From the NCBI GenBank assembly GCA_016280445.1, contig JAEEGS010000043.1:1-47076 (forward strand): a stretch of 47,076 bases of DNA, in the 5' to 3' direction. Of the stretch, positions 17,869 to 27,074 are shown in pieces (the first letter of the stretch is position 1; each line of letters opens with the position of its first letter). Origin of the DNA: Bacteroidaceae bacterium (GTDB taxonomy: Bacteria > Bacteroidota > Bacteroidia > Bacteroidales > Bacteroidaceae). The translations under genes and the position numbers were made by a program. Under the pieces are notes generated by a model. The model was not told the DNA's origin and ran no database searches. It saw only the letters and a program-made list of their open reading frames with translations.

Positions 17869-20800
17869 TTACTTTATGATGAATTTGATGCGGCATTCAT
17901 CGCCTGCCTCAGTGATGGCAGTGGCAATATAGATGCCGCGCGGGAGTGTTGACACAGCAACGCTGACGAAGTGGTCGTTGGAGCGACTGAACTGGGTGCC
18001 TTTTGCCGACAGACCAGAAGTGTTGTAGATGCTGACTTGTCGGATGGGCGAGTCTTCACTCTTCACGTTAACCGCACCACCCACATAAGCGATGGTGATG
18101 CCTCCTTCCTTCGTGTAAGAACGGATTTCGTCGGGTTCTGGTTGAGGTGCAATATAAAGAGTGTCGTAGAAACCAATCAGGTTGCTCTCCGCGATGGTCG
18201 GTATATTCATCACGTAGGTGTCGTTAGAACCGTCAGGATAGCGTCCGAAACTCTGAATGCCCGTGTGGGTATCGTAAGTGAGGACATCAGAGTATTGGGT
18301 GGTGCTGATGATGACATCGCCGCCAGCGGCTTCCAGTTTGAAGTTGGTGTGAATTTCTGTTGTGTTGTCCAACTTGTCACACCAGATAATCTTGAAGCCA
18401 TGAGCAGGAATGATGGTGTTGAGGGTCGCATCGTCCGAAGGCACCTGATACTTGTTGGGCTTCTTCACGTTGTCGGAGATGTACATGCCTGCAATGTCGA
18501 TGTCTTCGTCGGTGGTGTTGACAAGTTCAATCCAGTCGTTCTTCTTGAAGTAGTCGTTCACGTACATGGAGTTGGCTGCACCCACTTCATTGATGCGTAC
18601 GGGCGTGATACCTTCTGCCAGCATTTCTTCTTCAGATACTTGCTCGAAGCAGGCTCTGAGTTTCTGTGTGCCCGAAAGCGGCAGCGTGTATTCCTCGTTG
18701 GTGGAGACGAAGGTGCTGCCATCGCTGGATTCGGTAGTGACTGTGAGCGATGCGTTCCACATGATGTCGGTGGAACCAGTGCTGTTATTGTGTACTTCAA
18801 CTGCAATCACATTACTGCCCTTCTGGAAGAAGGATGGATTCAACTCGAGAGTGCCAGTATCTGGGTTGTCAGGTGCATAACTGGATGCAAAGGTGTCGTA
18901 TTTGACTGTGCCTGAAGGCATGTTGTAGCGTCCAGCTTCATGACCATTGACGTACACCACCATACCGTCGTCGATAGTGAAGTCGAGCGTGTAAACATCT
19001 GTGGAAGCAGGTGTGTTGGTGACATTGAATGTCTTGCGGAAGTAGTAAGTGGAGAGATTGCCTGTCACATCGCTGGTTGTGATGTCGGGATGCATATTGT
19101 TGTAGTCGTAACCGATGATGGCAGACCCCGACTTCCACCCTGTGATGTCAAAGTTTTTCGCTGTCCAGTCTTCGCCATCCAGCGAACCGCCATCGTAGTA
19201 ACTCCATTTGGTGCCAGCAGCGAAGAGGGTCGCCTGAGTTCCGTCCACAGGCTTGCTCCATCCGACGAAACGGTAGCCAGCAGGAGCTACGGCCTTGATC
19301 TTGGCAGGTGCGAATACATAACCGTTAAATCGAGAATAAGGTATCTCGATGTCGTTCAGCATAATCTTTGCGTCTGGATGGTTGACTGACAGATTGGCGG
19401 TAATCTTTGCGGTGGTGGAAAGCTTCATCTCCGAACGCTCCTTCAGCTGCGTCATCCTGTTGCTGTTGTAGCTGGCTGTCAGCGTGCTCTTGAGGTTATT
19501 GGCTGTGCTTCTGGGATCTACATATCCACCCTGACTGAGGTAATTGCTCATCTCATCAACGATGGACTGCACCTTGTCGGGTTGGAATACTGAACCACCC
19601 ATGATGGAATACGTGTCGATGAATCTTTTGCGGAATGTGGCATTCTGCAGCAGATTCTTAAACATGGTGACTAATTTGATTTGTAAGGTGAGGGATGTTC
19701 CGTCGATGTTTTCGCCAGTAGCGTAATTATAGCCATACAGCCTGTCGAAAGTGTGGTATTCCCTGCCGAAGAAATAATCGAAAGGATTGGATGATCCGAA
19801 GGCACCGTCAAGGTCGAACAGGACAAAACGGAACTTTCCGTTGTTCCGGTCGCGGAAGCCCTTCACATTGTTGCGAGGCCAGTCGTTTCCTGACAGATAG
19901 AGTTCTGCAGCCATATAGTTGATGAACTCATTCATGTCAACCAATTGGCATATCTCTTCATAGGTGCTCTCGTTGGTTGCTTTTGCGCTGAGGCTCACCA
20001 GACGGAGGAATGCCTCGTCGGTTCCACGTTTCTGCACGTAGCCAGAATCGGGTGAAATCTCAAACTGATCCATCTCGTCGGTGTCGATGCCGTAGTTTGC
20101 ATAAGCATAGTCCTTGTTGTTGGGTTCGCGCATGTTGATGACGGCATGGCTGCTTCCGTTGATGTAAACATGCACAGGCTGCCACGACTGGTAATCGATG
20201 TCGATGCCGCTTCGGGCAACGATTTGCTGGAGTGCAGCGTCCTTGATGCGGCAACCGCTGTCATTACCTCCGTTGCGGATTTGTAGCGTCTTGTTCTTGA
20301 GATATGGCTTTTCTGCGAAGAACTGCACGGGGAATGAGTTCTGCAAGTCGTAAGTCTTTGTAGCCTTGAGCTTGAACGAATGGGGGTCCCATCCACGGCT
20401 CCAACCTCCACAGGCTGAGAAGTCACATTCTTGAGAAACGAGACACTCGTTGTCGGTGGTGATGTATTCGAACGAAACGGGACGATCCCAATCCATGTTC
20501 CAGTTACAGTTGTAATTTTTACCGTTGCCAGGTCGGCCATAAGGTCCTCCTGACGCGAACACTCCATATTCAGTGCTGTAGATGCCATCGGGATCGGTTA
20601 CCACAGAGATGATGGGGAAAGGCTCGTTGCCATTATTATATAAATATGTACGTGTGACCACTGCGGATGGAAGATATCCATCTTTGAACAGACGGAAACG
20701 GAAACAAGTTGTGTAGTCGATGTTGAAGAGTCCTGTTTCCGACACTTGGCCATTGTCGAGTGTTGGTGTTGTGCCGTCAGTGGTGTATTTCAGCGTGGCA

Positions 20801-22284
20801 CCCGCTGGAATGTTGACACAGATTTGGAGATTGCCCTGGAAGAGTTGTCCATCTTTGTCCACAATGGGTGCATCTACCTGGTCTGTTGCAAAGCCTCCGT
20901 TCACCTCGTTGGAGTAACCTGGTGAAGGTGCTCCTGTTTCCATCCACGTGTCTCCACCGTCCGTTGTGCGGGCGTATGATATACGTGAAATGGCTTTGGG
21001 ATATTCTTGCTGTGCGATGATTTTCTTACCATCAGTGATGAAGATTTTACCGCCATCGCAATCCAGTTTGTCATCAATCTGGTAGAGCGCATACGGAGTC
21101 CACACTTCGAAGTGGTCGAAGTGGAGCATGGCGAAACCATGAGGAGGCAGAGACTCGTGGTCGTCTCTCAGGCGGTGCTTGGTCAGGTTCTGTTCATCAT
21201 CGGTCACATAGAGCCCTGCCAGTGAAACACCCTTGTCGGTGGGGTTGTAGAGTTCCACCCAACTGCCATAGTTCTGTGATGGGTCGCGATAGACATCCAC
21301 ATTCGCTGCCATGAGTTCATTGATGATGATATTCTCGGCAGTAGGTTCATTCTTGACAACGGTCACCTTGCATTGTGCAACTGCTCCCTTGCCGTCTTTT
21401 GCGATGGCTTTGATATAGCAAGTGCCGAAGCCCACCGCTTGAATCTCTCCCTTGCTGTTGACGGTGGCGATAGATGCGTCTGTTGACTCCCAGTTCACAT
21501 TGCGGTATGTGGCATCCGTCGGATAGGTGGTGGCTGTCAGATAGTAAGTCTCCAAGATGGAGAGTTCGATGTCATTCTCAGAGAGTTCGATGGTGGTGAC
21601 AGGATTGACCGTTCCCCAGAATTCCAGCGTCCAGTCGTCGAGACAGGTCCAGTCGTCGCTGATGGTGGTCTGCTTACGGATACCGATTTTCAGTTTGTTG
21701 TCGCTGCCCACCTGACATTCAACAGTGTTTTTGTATTTGCCGGCATTGAACCAGTAGTAGGCGGCTTCCATATTGTCCGGCACATAGCTGCCACCAACGG
21801 TAATATAGGACCATGCCTCCCAATCCCATTCTTCATGGCCTCCCACCATCTTGGCGCTTCCGCCCAGACTGTAGCTGTTCATGCCCGAACAGAGGGGGAC
21901 GATGGGTGTGCTATAGTCATTGATGGACGATGTGGCATACAATTGTGCATGCTGATATTGGGAATAGTTGCCCGAAGAGTATTTGTTGTAGTCGGAGTTC
22001 GTATCACCCATGCGATAGAAAGCATTGAGGATTACACGGTATTTGCCTGCCGGAAGCCCTTCAATGTCCTGATAGCTGTCATAATTCTTCCCGTAGTGTT
22101 CAGCGTTCTCCCACGGGTTGTAGGCACTGAATTCTGTGCCCGACCATCCTGTGGTTCGGTCGTTGTTGTCAAATCTCGGATTGATGAGGTATTTGTCCGT
22201 CACGTCAATCCAAGCTTTGTTTTCCTGCGCGAAACCTGCCAAGGAGGCTGTCGCAAGCAGCAATGTAGTAAATAGTTTCTTCAT
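17869..22284 (-). CDS. Large secreted multidomain protein with CotH kinase, lamin-tail and sorting domains
   Basis: The protein has 1471 residues with a signal peptide (MKKLFTTLLLATASLAGFAQ). In order: a beta-rich, possibly carbohydrate-binding region (about 20-225); a BIG2 Ig-like domain (about 230-312, with WESTDASIATVNSKGEI); a lamin-tail domain (about 318-460, IINELMAANVDVY); a chitobiase-type C-terminal domain (about 490-560, LKYTTDGTTPTLD); a CotH-type kinase-like region (about 600-960, with RFVLFDLDGAFG); a galactose-binding-like region (about 1070-1180); a second lamin-tail domain (about 1240-1370, INEVGAANSMYVN); and a C-terminal type IX sorting domain (IYNTSGLSAKG, LPRGIYIATAITEAG). 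It should be exported and anchored or released at the surface. CotH proteins are atypical kinases of surface proteins; the substrate here is unknown. Confidence 0.8.
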   Translation of the reverse strand: MKKLFTTLLLATASLAGFAQENKAWIDVTDKYLINPRFDNNDRTTGWSGTEFSAYNPWENAEHYGKNYDSYQDIEGLPAGKYRVILNAFYRMGDTNSDYNKYSSGNYSQYQHAQLYATSSINDYSTPIVPLCSGMNSYSLGGSAKMVGGHEEWDWEAWSYITVGGSYVPDNMEAAYYWFNAGKYKNTVECQVGSDNKLKIGIRKQTTISDDWTCLDDWTLEFWGTVNPVTTIELSENDIELSILETYYLTATTYPTDATYRNVNWESTDASIATVNSKGEIQAVGFGTCYIKAIAKDGKGAVAQCKVTVVKNEPTAENIIINELMAANVDVYRDPSQNYGSWVELYNPTDKGVSLAGLYVTDDEQNLTKHRLRDDHESLPPHGFAMLHFDHFEVWTPYALYQIDDKLDCDGGKIFITDGKKIIAQQEYPKAISRISYARTTDGGDTWMETGAPSPGYSNEVNGGFATDQVDAPIVDKDGQLFQGNLQICVNIPAGATLKYTTDGTTPTLDNGQVSETGLFNIDYTTCFRFRLFKDGYLPSAVVTRTYLYNNGNEPFPIISVVTDPDGIYSTEYGVFASGGPYGRPGNGKNYNCNWNMDWDRPVSFEYITTDNECLVSQECDFSACGGWSRGWDPHSFKLKATKTYDLQNSFPVQFFAEKPYLKNKTLQIRNGGNDSGCRIKDAALQQIVARSGIDIDYQSWQPVHVYINGSSHAVINMREPNNKDYAYANYGIDTDEMDQFEISPDSGYVQKRGTDEAFLRLVSLSAKATNESTYEEICQLVDMNEFINYMAAELYLSGNDWPRNNVKGFRDRNNGKFRFVLFDLDGAFGSSNPFDYFFGREYHTFDRLYGYNYATGENIDGTSLTLQIKLVTMFKNLLQNATFRKRFIDTYSIMGGSVFQPDKVQSIVDEMSNYLSQGGYVDPRSTANNLKSTLTASYNSNRMTQLKERSEMKLSTTAKITANLSVNHPDAKIMLNDIEIPYSRFNGYVFAPAKIKAVAPAGYRFVGWSKPVDGTQATLFAAGTKWSYYDGGSLDGEDWTAKNFDITGWKSGSAIIGYDYNNMHPDITTSDVTGNLSTYYFRKTFNVTNTPASTDVYTLDFTIDDGMVVYVNGHEAGRYNMPSGTVKYDTFASSYAPDNPDTGTLELNPSFFQKGSNVIAVEVHNNSTGSTDIMWNASLTVTTESSDGSTFVSTNEEYTLPLSGTQKLRACFEQVSEEEMLAEGITPVRINEVGAANSMYVNDYFKKNDWIELVNTTDEDIDIAGMYISDNVKKPNKYQVPSDDATLNTIIPAHGFKIIWCDKLDNTTEIHTNFKLEAAGGDVIISTTQYSDVLTYDTHTGIQSFGRYPDGSNDTYVMNIPTIAESNLIGFYDTLYIAPQPEPDEIRSYTKEGGITIAYVGGAVNVKSEDSPIRQVSIYNTSGLSAKGTQFSRSNDHFVSVAVSTLPRGIYIATAITEAGDECRIKFIIK

Positions 22285-22316
22285 ATTGTTTGGTTTTGTT
22301 TGGATAGTTTCTTTGT

Positions 22317-22396
22317 TGTCAGCGTTTGGATGCTTTATGTTAGTTGTTAGCGTTTGTATGTTTTGTTAGTTGTCAGCGTTTGGGTGCTTTGTCAGT
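22317..22396 (-). repeat. Three tandem copies of a 26-28 base unit at the 3' end of the DUF4421 gene
   Basis: On the minus strand the units are ACTGACAAAGCACCC then AAACGCTGACA; ACTAACAAAACATAC then AAACGCTAACA; ACTAACATAAAGCATCC then AAACGCTGACA (22396-22371, 22370-22345, 22344-22317). The first copy encodes the last residues TDKAPKR and the TGA stop of the DUF4421 protein; the other two are non-coding. Confidence 0.75.
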
Positions 22397-23575
22397 TCGC
22401 CGTTTCTTGTATTCTGGTTTCTTCCAGAAGTTTACACCCAGAAGATATTTGATGGTACCATAGGTGTTGGTCAGACCGAACTTGTTTTTCCTGTAGGAAT
22501 ATGTGTGCGCCTCGACAATGAGACCACTGAACATGCGTGTGTTGTTCCAGAAGAACGATAAGCGTATGTTCAGGTCGGTGGAGAGGTTGTTGATGGTCAA
22601 GTGCTTGAAATCGAGGGGTTCGGTGATACTTGACTTTCGGTAACCCAAGCAGGGAATGACTGATGTGGCGAAGAGCACGTTGCGCCCTATCACGCAGTTG
22701 AAGTTGTATCCCACACTCACACCGTAATCTTTATAATTCACGTGACTGAAAAGGAGGGTGGAGTCGATGTCGGCCTTGATGTAGTCAGGTAGTTCGTCCT
22801 TGTCGAAGTGGATGTCCTGACGGTTGTACTGGATGCCCACACTCCAACTCCCGCAACTCTTGCGCTGTACGGCGTTGGCACCGAAAGCGGCAGGCCACGA
22901 GAAGTGACGGTTGTTAAAGAAATAGATGGCACTGAAGCCGTTGCATCGGCTGTCCAGTCCATGGAAGGCTCGCTCCTTGCCCTTTGTGCTGATGCCACTC
23001 ACGCTCCTGATTTCCGCACTTTTTCCTGAGTTGAACATGTAGTATTCGGCAAAGATTTTCGCCGTGTGGATGACAAACGTTTGCCGGAGCGATGTGCCGT
23101 TCGTTTTGCCAGCCCTGATACCAATGTCGTTCAGGTTCCACACTGCACCATAACCGAAGATGCTGTAGTAGACGAATCCTCCGAGGATGACCGACGGGTC
23201 AGACTGTATAATCATCGTGTTGCCCGTTTTCGACGACCGCATGAAGTAGTAGTCATGCCAATACGAGAGTTCCATCTGTGCCGTGAGGTTATACTTCTGT
23301 GGAGTGACGTAGCTGGTGTCACAATCCATGAAGAAATGGTTCACACCATCCATAGCACGTGTCAAGAAAGGTTTACGTCTGGCATTGACCGACACACCTT
23401 TCAGCATCGTGGCGCTGTCAGTTAGGCTTTCCATATCGATGCTGTCAATGACATCTTCTGTCATCGTCACACCACCTCTTTCTGTAGGCACCGAATCAGT
23501 CTGGGCCATGCAGTCGACAGGTGCGGATATTCCAAGCGCGACCATCCACAACATTATGATGACGAATCTCTTCAT
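22373..23575 (-). CDS. DUF4421-type outer-membrane beta-barrel protein
   Basis: This is a 400-residue protein with a signal peptide (MKRFVIIMLWMVALGISAPVDCMA) and a long set of alternating amphipathic strands (for example MELSYWHDYYFMRSS, SWSVGIQYNRQDIHF, YKDYGVSVGYNFNCVIG), ending in a strand YLLGVNFWKKPEY followed by a basic tail. This pattern fits the Bacteroidetes DUF4421 family of predicted outer-membrane proteins, whose function is unknown. It starts 3 bases after the oxidoreductase gene and is followed after 88 bases by the CotH gene, suggesting an operon. Its 3' end is part of a tandem repeat. Confidence 0.7.
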   Translation of the reverse strand: MKRFVIIMLWMVALGISAPVDCMAQTDSVPTERGGVTMTEDVIDSIDMESLTDSATMLKGVSVNARRKPFLTRAMDGVNHFFMDCDTSYVTPQKYNLTAQMELSYWHDYYFMRSSKTGNTMIIQSDPSVILGGFVYYSIFGYGAVWNLNDIGIRAGKTNGTSLRQTFVIHTAKIFAEYYMFNSGKSAEIRSVSGISTKGKERAFHGLDSRCNGFSAIYFFNNRHFSWPAAFGANAVQRKSCGSWSVGIQYNRQDIHFDKDELPDYIKADIDSTLLFSHVNYKDYGVSVGYNFNCVIGRNVLFATSVIPCLGYRKSSITEPLDFKHLTINNLSTDLNIRLSFFWNNTRMFSGLIVEAHTYSYRKNKFGLTNTYGTIKYLLGVNFWKKPEYKKRRTDKAPKR

Positions 23576-23578
23576 GGG

Positions 23579-24574
23579 TTATATCTTTCCTAAGATTCTG
23601 TCCATCACCCAGTTGGTGGGGGTGGCACTCATCGAGTCGCAGTCACACGCTTGCTCGCCTCGCAGGTGCTTGACCACTTTCTCAATCAACCCCATTTGCA
23701 CATGAGGTGGATTGGGCACCGTGATTTTCTCTTGTCCTCGTTCCGTGTCGAGCACGATGGGCTCATAGTCAAACACGGAAAAGACAATTTTTCCTTTCGT
23801 TCCCACGATGGAGATGCGGTCTCTCCGTGCTGATTCGTGTGCCACGAAACACCAAGAACCACTGCCAGAGAGTCCATTGGCAAAGCGGAAACAGGCGTTG
23901 AATGTGTCTTCCACCTTGTAAAGCCCAGCCATGTTTTGACAATAACCTTCCGCCTCGATGATGGCTCCGAACCAGTATTGCAACAGGTCTATCTGATGGG
24001 AGGCCAAGTCGTAGAAATAACCACCTCCGCCGGCCACTTCGGGTTGCAGTCGCCAAGGCAATTCCTTACCGCTCTCGTAGTCGAGTTCGCGAGGAGGCAC
24101 CGCAAAACGGATTTGTACCGTCAGGATTTTTCCAATCTCTCCACCCGACACAATCTGCTTCACACGTTCGAAGTAAGGCAAGTAGCGACGGTAGAAAGCC
24201 ACAAAGCATGGAATGCCAGTCAGTTCGCTGATGCGGTTCACTCGCAAGCACTCTTCATAACTGGCAGCCAAAGGCTTTTCGATGTAGGCAGGCTTGCCAG
24301 CCTTCATAGCCATCACGGCAAATGTGGCATGAGAGGATGGGGGAGTGGCGATGTAGACAGCGTTCACTTCTGGGTCGTTCACCAGCAACTGAGCGTCTGT
24401 GTAATATCTTGCGATATGGTGACGTTCGGCATACGACTTCACCTTCTCCTTGTCTCGGCTCATCACAGCGACCACTTGGCTACCTTCAATCTTGCCGAAG
24501 GCAGGCCCGCTTTTCTTCTCGGTCACTTCGCCGCAACCGATGAATCCCCATTTCACTGTGCTTAGATATTCCAT
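23579..24574 (-). CDS. Gfo/Idh/MocA-family NAD(P)-dependent oxidoreductase
   Basis: The 331-residue protein has an N-terminal Rossmann fold (VKWGFIGCGEVTEKKSGPAF), the family EKP motif (PAYIEKPLAASYEEC) and the C-terminal catalytic domain with GGGYFYDLASHQIDLLQYWFG, where Asp and His of DxxxHxxD-like spacing sit in the active site. The family oxidises or reduces sugars, inositols and amino-sugar derivatives; the substrate is not readable here. It is the first gene of the minus-strand run leading to DUF4421 and CotH. A -7-like TAACTTTG (24623-24616) lies upstream, divergent from the rlmD promoter. Confidence 0.85.
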   Translation of the reverse strand: MEYLSTVKWGFIGCGEVTEKKSGPAFGKIEGSQVVAVMSRDKEKVKSYAERHHIARYYTDAQLLVNDPEVNAVYIATPPSSHATFAVMAMKAGKPAYIEKPLAASYEECLRVNRISELTGIPCFVAFYRRYLPYFERVKQIVSGGEIGKILTVQIRFAVPPRELDYESGKELPWRLQPEVAGGGGYFYDLASHQIDLLQYWFGAIIEAEGYCQNMAGLYKVEDTFNACFRFANGLSGSGSWCFVAHESARRDRISIVGTKGKIVFSVFDYEPIVLDTERGQEKITVPNPPHVQMGLIEKVVKHLRGEQACDCDSMSATPTNWVMDRILGKI

Positions 24575-24615
24575 GTTCTTGGTGGAAAGGGCTGATTGAT
24601 GCCCATAATGCCGTG

Positions 24616-24674
24616 CAAAGTTATGAAATAATCCTTAAATCTAATTCCTAATTCCCAATAATTCACTACCTTTG
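24616..24674. promoter_or_regulatory. Divergent promoter region with two -7 elements
   Basis: The minus strand carries TAACTTTG (24623-24616) for the oxidoreductase gene, and the plus strand TACCTTTG (24667-24674) for the methyltransferase gene. The -33 elements are weak on both sides. The DNA between is AT-rich with repeated TAATTCC motifs. Confidence 0.45.
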
Positions 24675-24706
24675 CCCCCAAATTAACAAAAAAGGATTCA
24701 TTTTAT

Positions 24707-26146
24707 ATGGCTCGAAACAAAAAGAAACAACTTCCAGTGCTGGAGCAAGTGACCATCACAGCCTGTGCTGCCGAAGGCAAAGCATTGGCTCGAGTGGATG
24801 ATAAGGTGGTTTTTGTGCCCTTTGTTGTGCCAGGCGATGTGGTTGACTTGCAGGTGAAAAAGAAGAAGAATTCCTACATGGAGGCTGTAGCCATTAAATT
24901 CCATGAGAAATCTCCTCTGCGCACAGAGCCCCGTTGCCGCCACTATGGTGTGTGTGGCGGTTGCAAGTGGCAATGCCTCCAGTATGAGGAGCAACTCAAG
25001 GCCAAGCAGCAGCAGGTGTACGACAATCTCGCCCGCATTGGCAAAGTGGAGTTACCTGAATTTCAGCCCATTCTCGGCAGCAAAAAGATATATGGCTATC
25101 GCAACAAACTGGAGTTTGGATTCTCCAACAAACGTTGGCTCACCGATGAGGAAGTGAAGCAGGATGTGAAGTATGATGTGATGGACTCTGTTGGTTTTCA
25201 TATTACAGGTGCATTCGACAAGATTCTCGACATCACCGAGTGTCATCTGATGGACGATATCAATAACCAAATCCGCAACGACATTCGTCAATATGCGTTG
25301 GGAAATGGACTGGAATTTTACGACTTGCGACAGAACCGTGGACTCCTTCGTTCACTCATGATTCGAACCTCCAACACAGGCGAACTCATGTTCCTTGTGC
25401 AGTTCAGAATCGACACTCCTGAAGAGCAGGAACAAGCCGACAAATTGATGCAGCATCTCAGTGAAACCTTTCCTCAAATAACATCGCTCCTTTACGTTGA
25501 TAATCATAAAGCTAACGATACGTTTGGCGACCAAGAAATCCATGTTGTGAAAGGCAAGAATCACATCTACGAGCAGATGGAAGACCTTCGCTTCAAAGTG
25601 GGGCCAAAATCGTTCTATCAGACCAACACGGAACAAGCTTACGAACTCTACAAAGTGGCCCGCGAATTTGCCTTTGGAGAGGGGGACGAAACAGCATCAG
25701 AAAAGCCGCTCGTGTACGACCTTTATACAGGCACAGGCACCATCGCCAATTTCGTTGCCAAACAAGCCCGTCAAGTTATCGGCATAGAATATGTGCCAGA
25801 AGCCATTGAGGATGCCAAAGTGAACTCCGACATCAACGGCATCACCAACACCCTTTTCTTTGCAGGCGACATGAAAGATATTCTCAATCGCGACTTCATC
25901 GAAGAACATGGGCGTCCAGATGTCATCATCACCGACCCTCCACGTGCAGGCATGCATCAGGATGTCATCGACACCATTCTCTTTGCGGCTCCGCAACGCA
26001 TCGTCTATGTGAGTTGCAACCCTGCCACACAGGCTCGTGACCTTCAACTGCTTGATGTCGATTACAAAGTAGTTAAAGTACAACCCGTTGACATGTTCCC
26101 CCACACTCAGCACGTGGAAAATGTCGTATTATTAGAAAGAAGATGA
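24707..26146 (+). CDS. rlmD: 23S rRNA (uracil-5-)-methyltransferase, RlmD/RumA family
   Basis: The 479-residue protein has an N-terminal TRAM domain (about 10-65), four iron-sulfur ligands in CRHYGVCGGCKWQC (about 80-93), a central domain, and a C-terminal SAM methyltransferase fold with YDLYTGTGTIANFVAKQA, ITDPPRAGMH and the catalytic Cys in IVYVSCNPATQARDL. Enzymes of this group methylate a uridine of 23S rRNA (U1939 for RlmD, U747 for RlmC) using SAM. The exact position cannot be assigned from sequence alone. It overlaps the next gene by four bases. Confidence 0.9.
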   Translation: MARNKKKQLPVLEQVTITACAAEGKALARVDDKVVFVPFVVPGDVVDLQVKKKKNSYMEAVAIKFHEKSPLRTEPRCRHYGVCGGCKWQCLQYEEQLKAKQQQVYDNLARIGKVELPEFQPILGSKKIYGYRNKLEFGFSNKRWLTDEEVKQDVKYDVMDSVGFHITGAFDKILDITECHLMDDINNQIRNDIRQYALGNGLEFYDLRQNRGLLRSLMIRTSNTGELMFLVQFRIDTPEEQEQADKLMQHLSETFPQITSLLYVDNHKANDTFGDQEIHVVKGKNHIYEQMEDLRFKVGPKSFYQTNTEQAYELYKVAREFAFGEGDETASEKPLVYDLYTGTGTIANFVAKQARQVIGIEYVPEAIEDAKVNSDINGITNTLFFAGDMKDILNRDFIEEHGRPDVIITDPPRAGMHQDVIDTILFAAPQRIVYVSCNPATQARDLQLLDVDYKVVKVQPVDMFPHTQHVENVVLLERR

Positions 26147-27072
26147 GCAACTATTCCGATTATAAACGAGCCAATCATTACACCACCTACACGGTGAAGG
26201 AACCTGCAGAACTGCTCCAGTTCCTCCTGACCGCCATTGCTGGCATCTCGCGCACCAAAGCCAAAGAATATCTTAGCCAGCGAATGGTGTATGTGAACAA
26301 TCAGATTGTCACACAGTTCAACCATCCTTTGCAGAAAGGGCAAATTGTGCAAGTCTCCCAGAACCGCCACAAGCGGACTGTGACGAGCGACAAGATACAT
26401 ATTGTCTACGAAGACGCCTTCCTCATCGTGATAGAGAAAAAGGAGGGGCTTCTCACCAACAGCATGGAAGGCAGCCGTCAAGATAGCGCAAAGAGAATAC
26501 TCGACGAATATGTGCGTCGGCAGAACAGGACTTTTGCCGTCCATACCGTCCACAGACTTGACAAAGGCACCTCTGGACTGCTCATCTTTGCCAAGCGGCG
26601 CGACATCCAGAAGATATTTACCGACAACTGGCACGACATCGTGCTCGACCGCCGTTATGTGGCCGTCGTCCAAGGAGATGTACAACAGAATACGGGTACA
26701 GTTGAATCATGGCTCACCGAGGGAAACAGGTGTGTCACCCAATCTAGCCCTGTCGATAATGGCGGAAAATATGCGGTGACACACTACAAGACCTTGCAGC
26801 GCAGAAACGGTTATTCTCTGATTGAACTGAAACTCGAAACGGGGCGTAAGAACCAGATTCGTGTCCACATGCAAGACATCGGCCACCCCATCGTGGGCGA
26901 CTTCAAATATGGCTATCAGAACCCCGATGCCGAGCAGAATGCAGCTCACACATCACCAGCCAAGCGCATCTGTCTCCATGCCTTCACCATCGCTTTCCGG
27001 CATCCCATCACAGGCGAATTCCTGAAGTTCGAGACACCCTATCCCCCCGAATTCAAGCAACTGCTTCGCTGA
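26143..27072 (+). CDS. RluA-family pseudouridine synthase
   Basis: This is a 309-residue enzyme that isomerises uridine to pseudouridine in RNA. An S4-like RNA-binding N-terminus (about 20-85, ISRTKAKEYLSQRMVYVNNQ) precedes the catalytic domain with VHRLDKGTSGLLIFAK, where the Asp is the nucleophile, and later GRKNQIRVHMQDIGHPIVGD. These are RluA-subfamily signatures; which rRNA or tRNA site is modified is unknown. Translation is probably coupled to the preceding methyltransferase through the ATGA overlap. Its stop lies 2 bases from the end of the convergent SH3-like gene. Confidence 0.9.
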   Translation: MSNYSDYKRANHYTTYTVKEPAELLQFLLTAIAGISRTKAKEYLSQRMVYVNNQIVTQFNHPLQKGQIVQVSQNRHKRTVTSDKIHIVYEDAFLIVIEKKEGLLTNSMEGSRQDSAKRILDEYVRRQNRTFAVHTVHRLDKGTSGLLIFAKRRDIQKIFTDNWHDIVLDRRYVAVVQGDVQQNTGTVESWLTEGNRCVTQSSPVDNGGKYAVTHYKTLQRRNGYSLIELKLETGRKNQIRVHMQDIGHPIVGDFKYGYQNPDAEQNAAHTSPAKRICLHAFTIAFRHPITGEFLKFETPYPPEFKQLLR

Positions 27073-27074
27073 CC

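Noticed and set aside
17971-18915. Plus-strand frame of 314 codons opposite the CotH gene
   Set aside because: The minus strand has a 1471-residue protein with signal peptide and named domains; the opposite frame has shadow-like composition and no motif.
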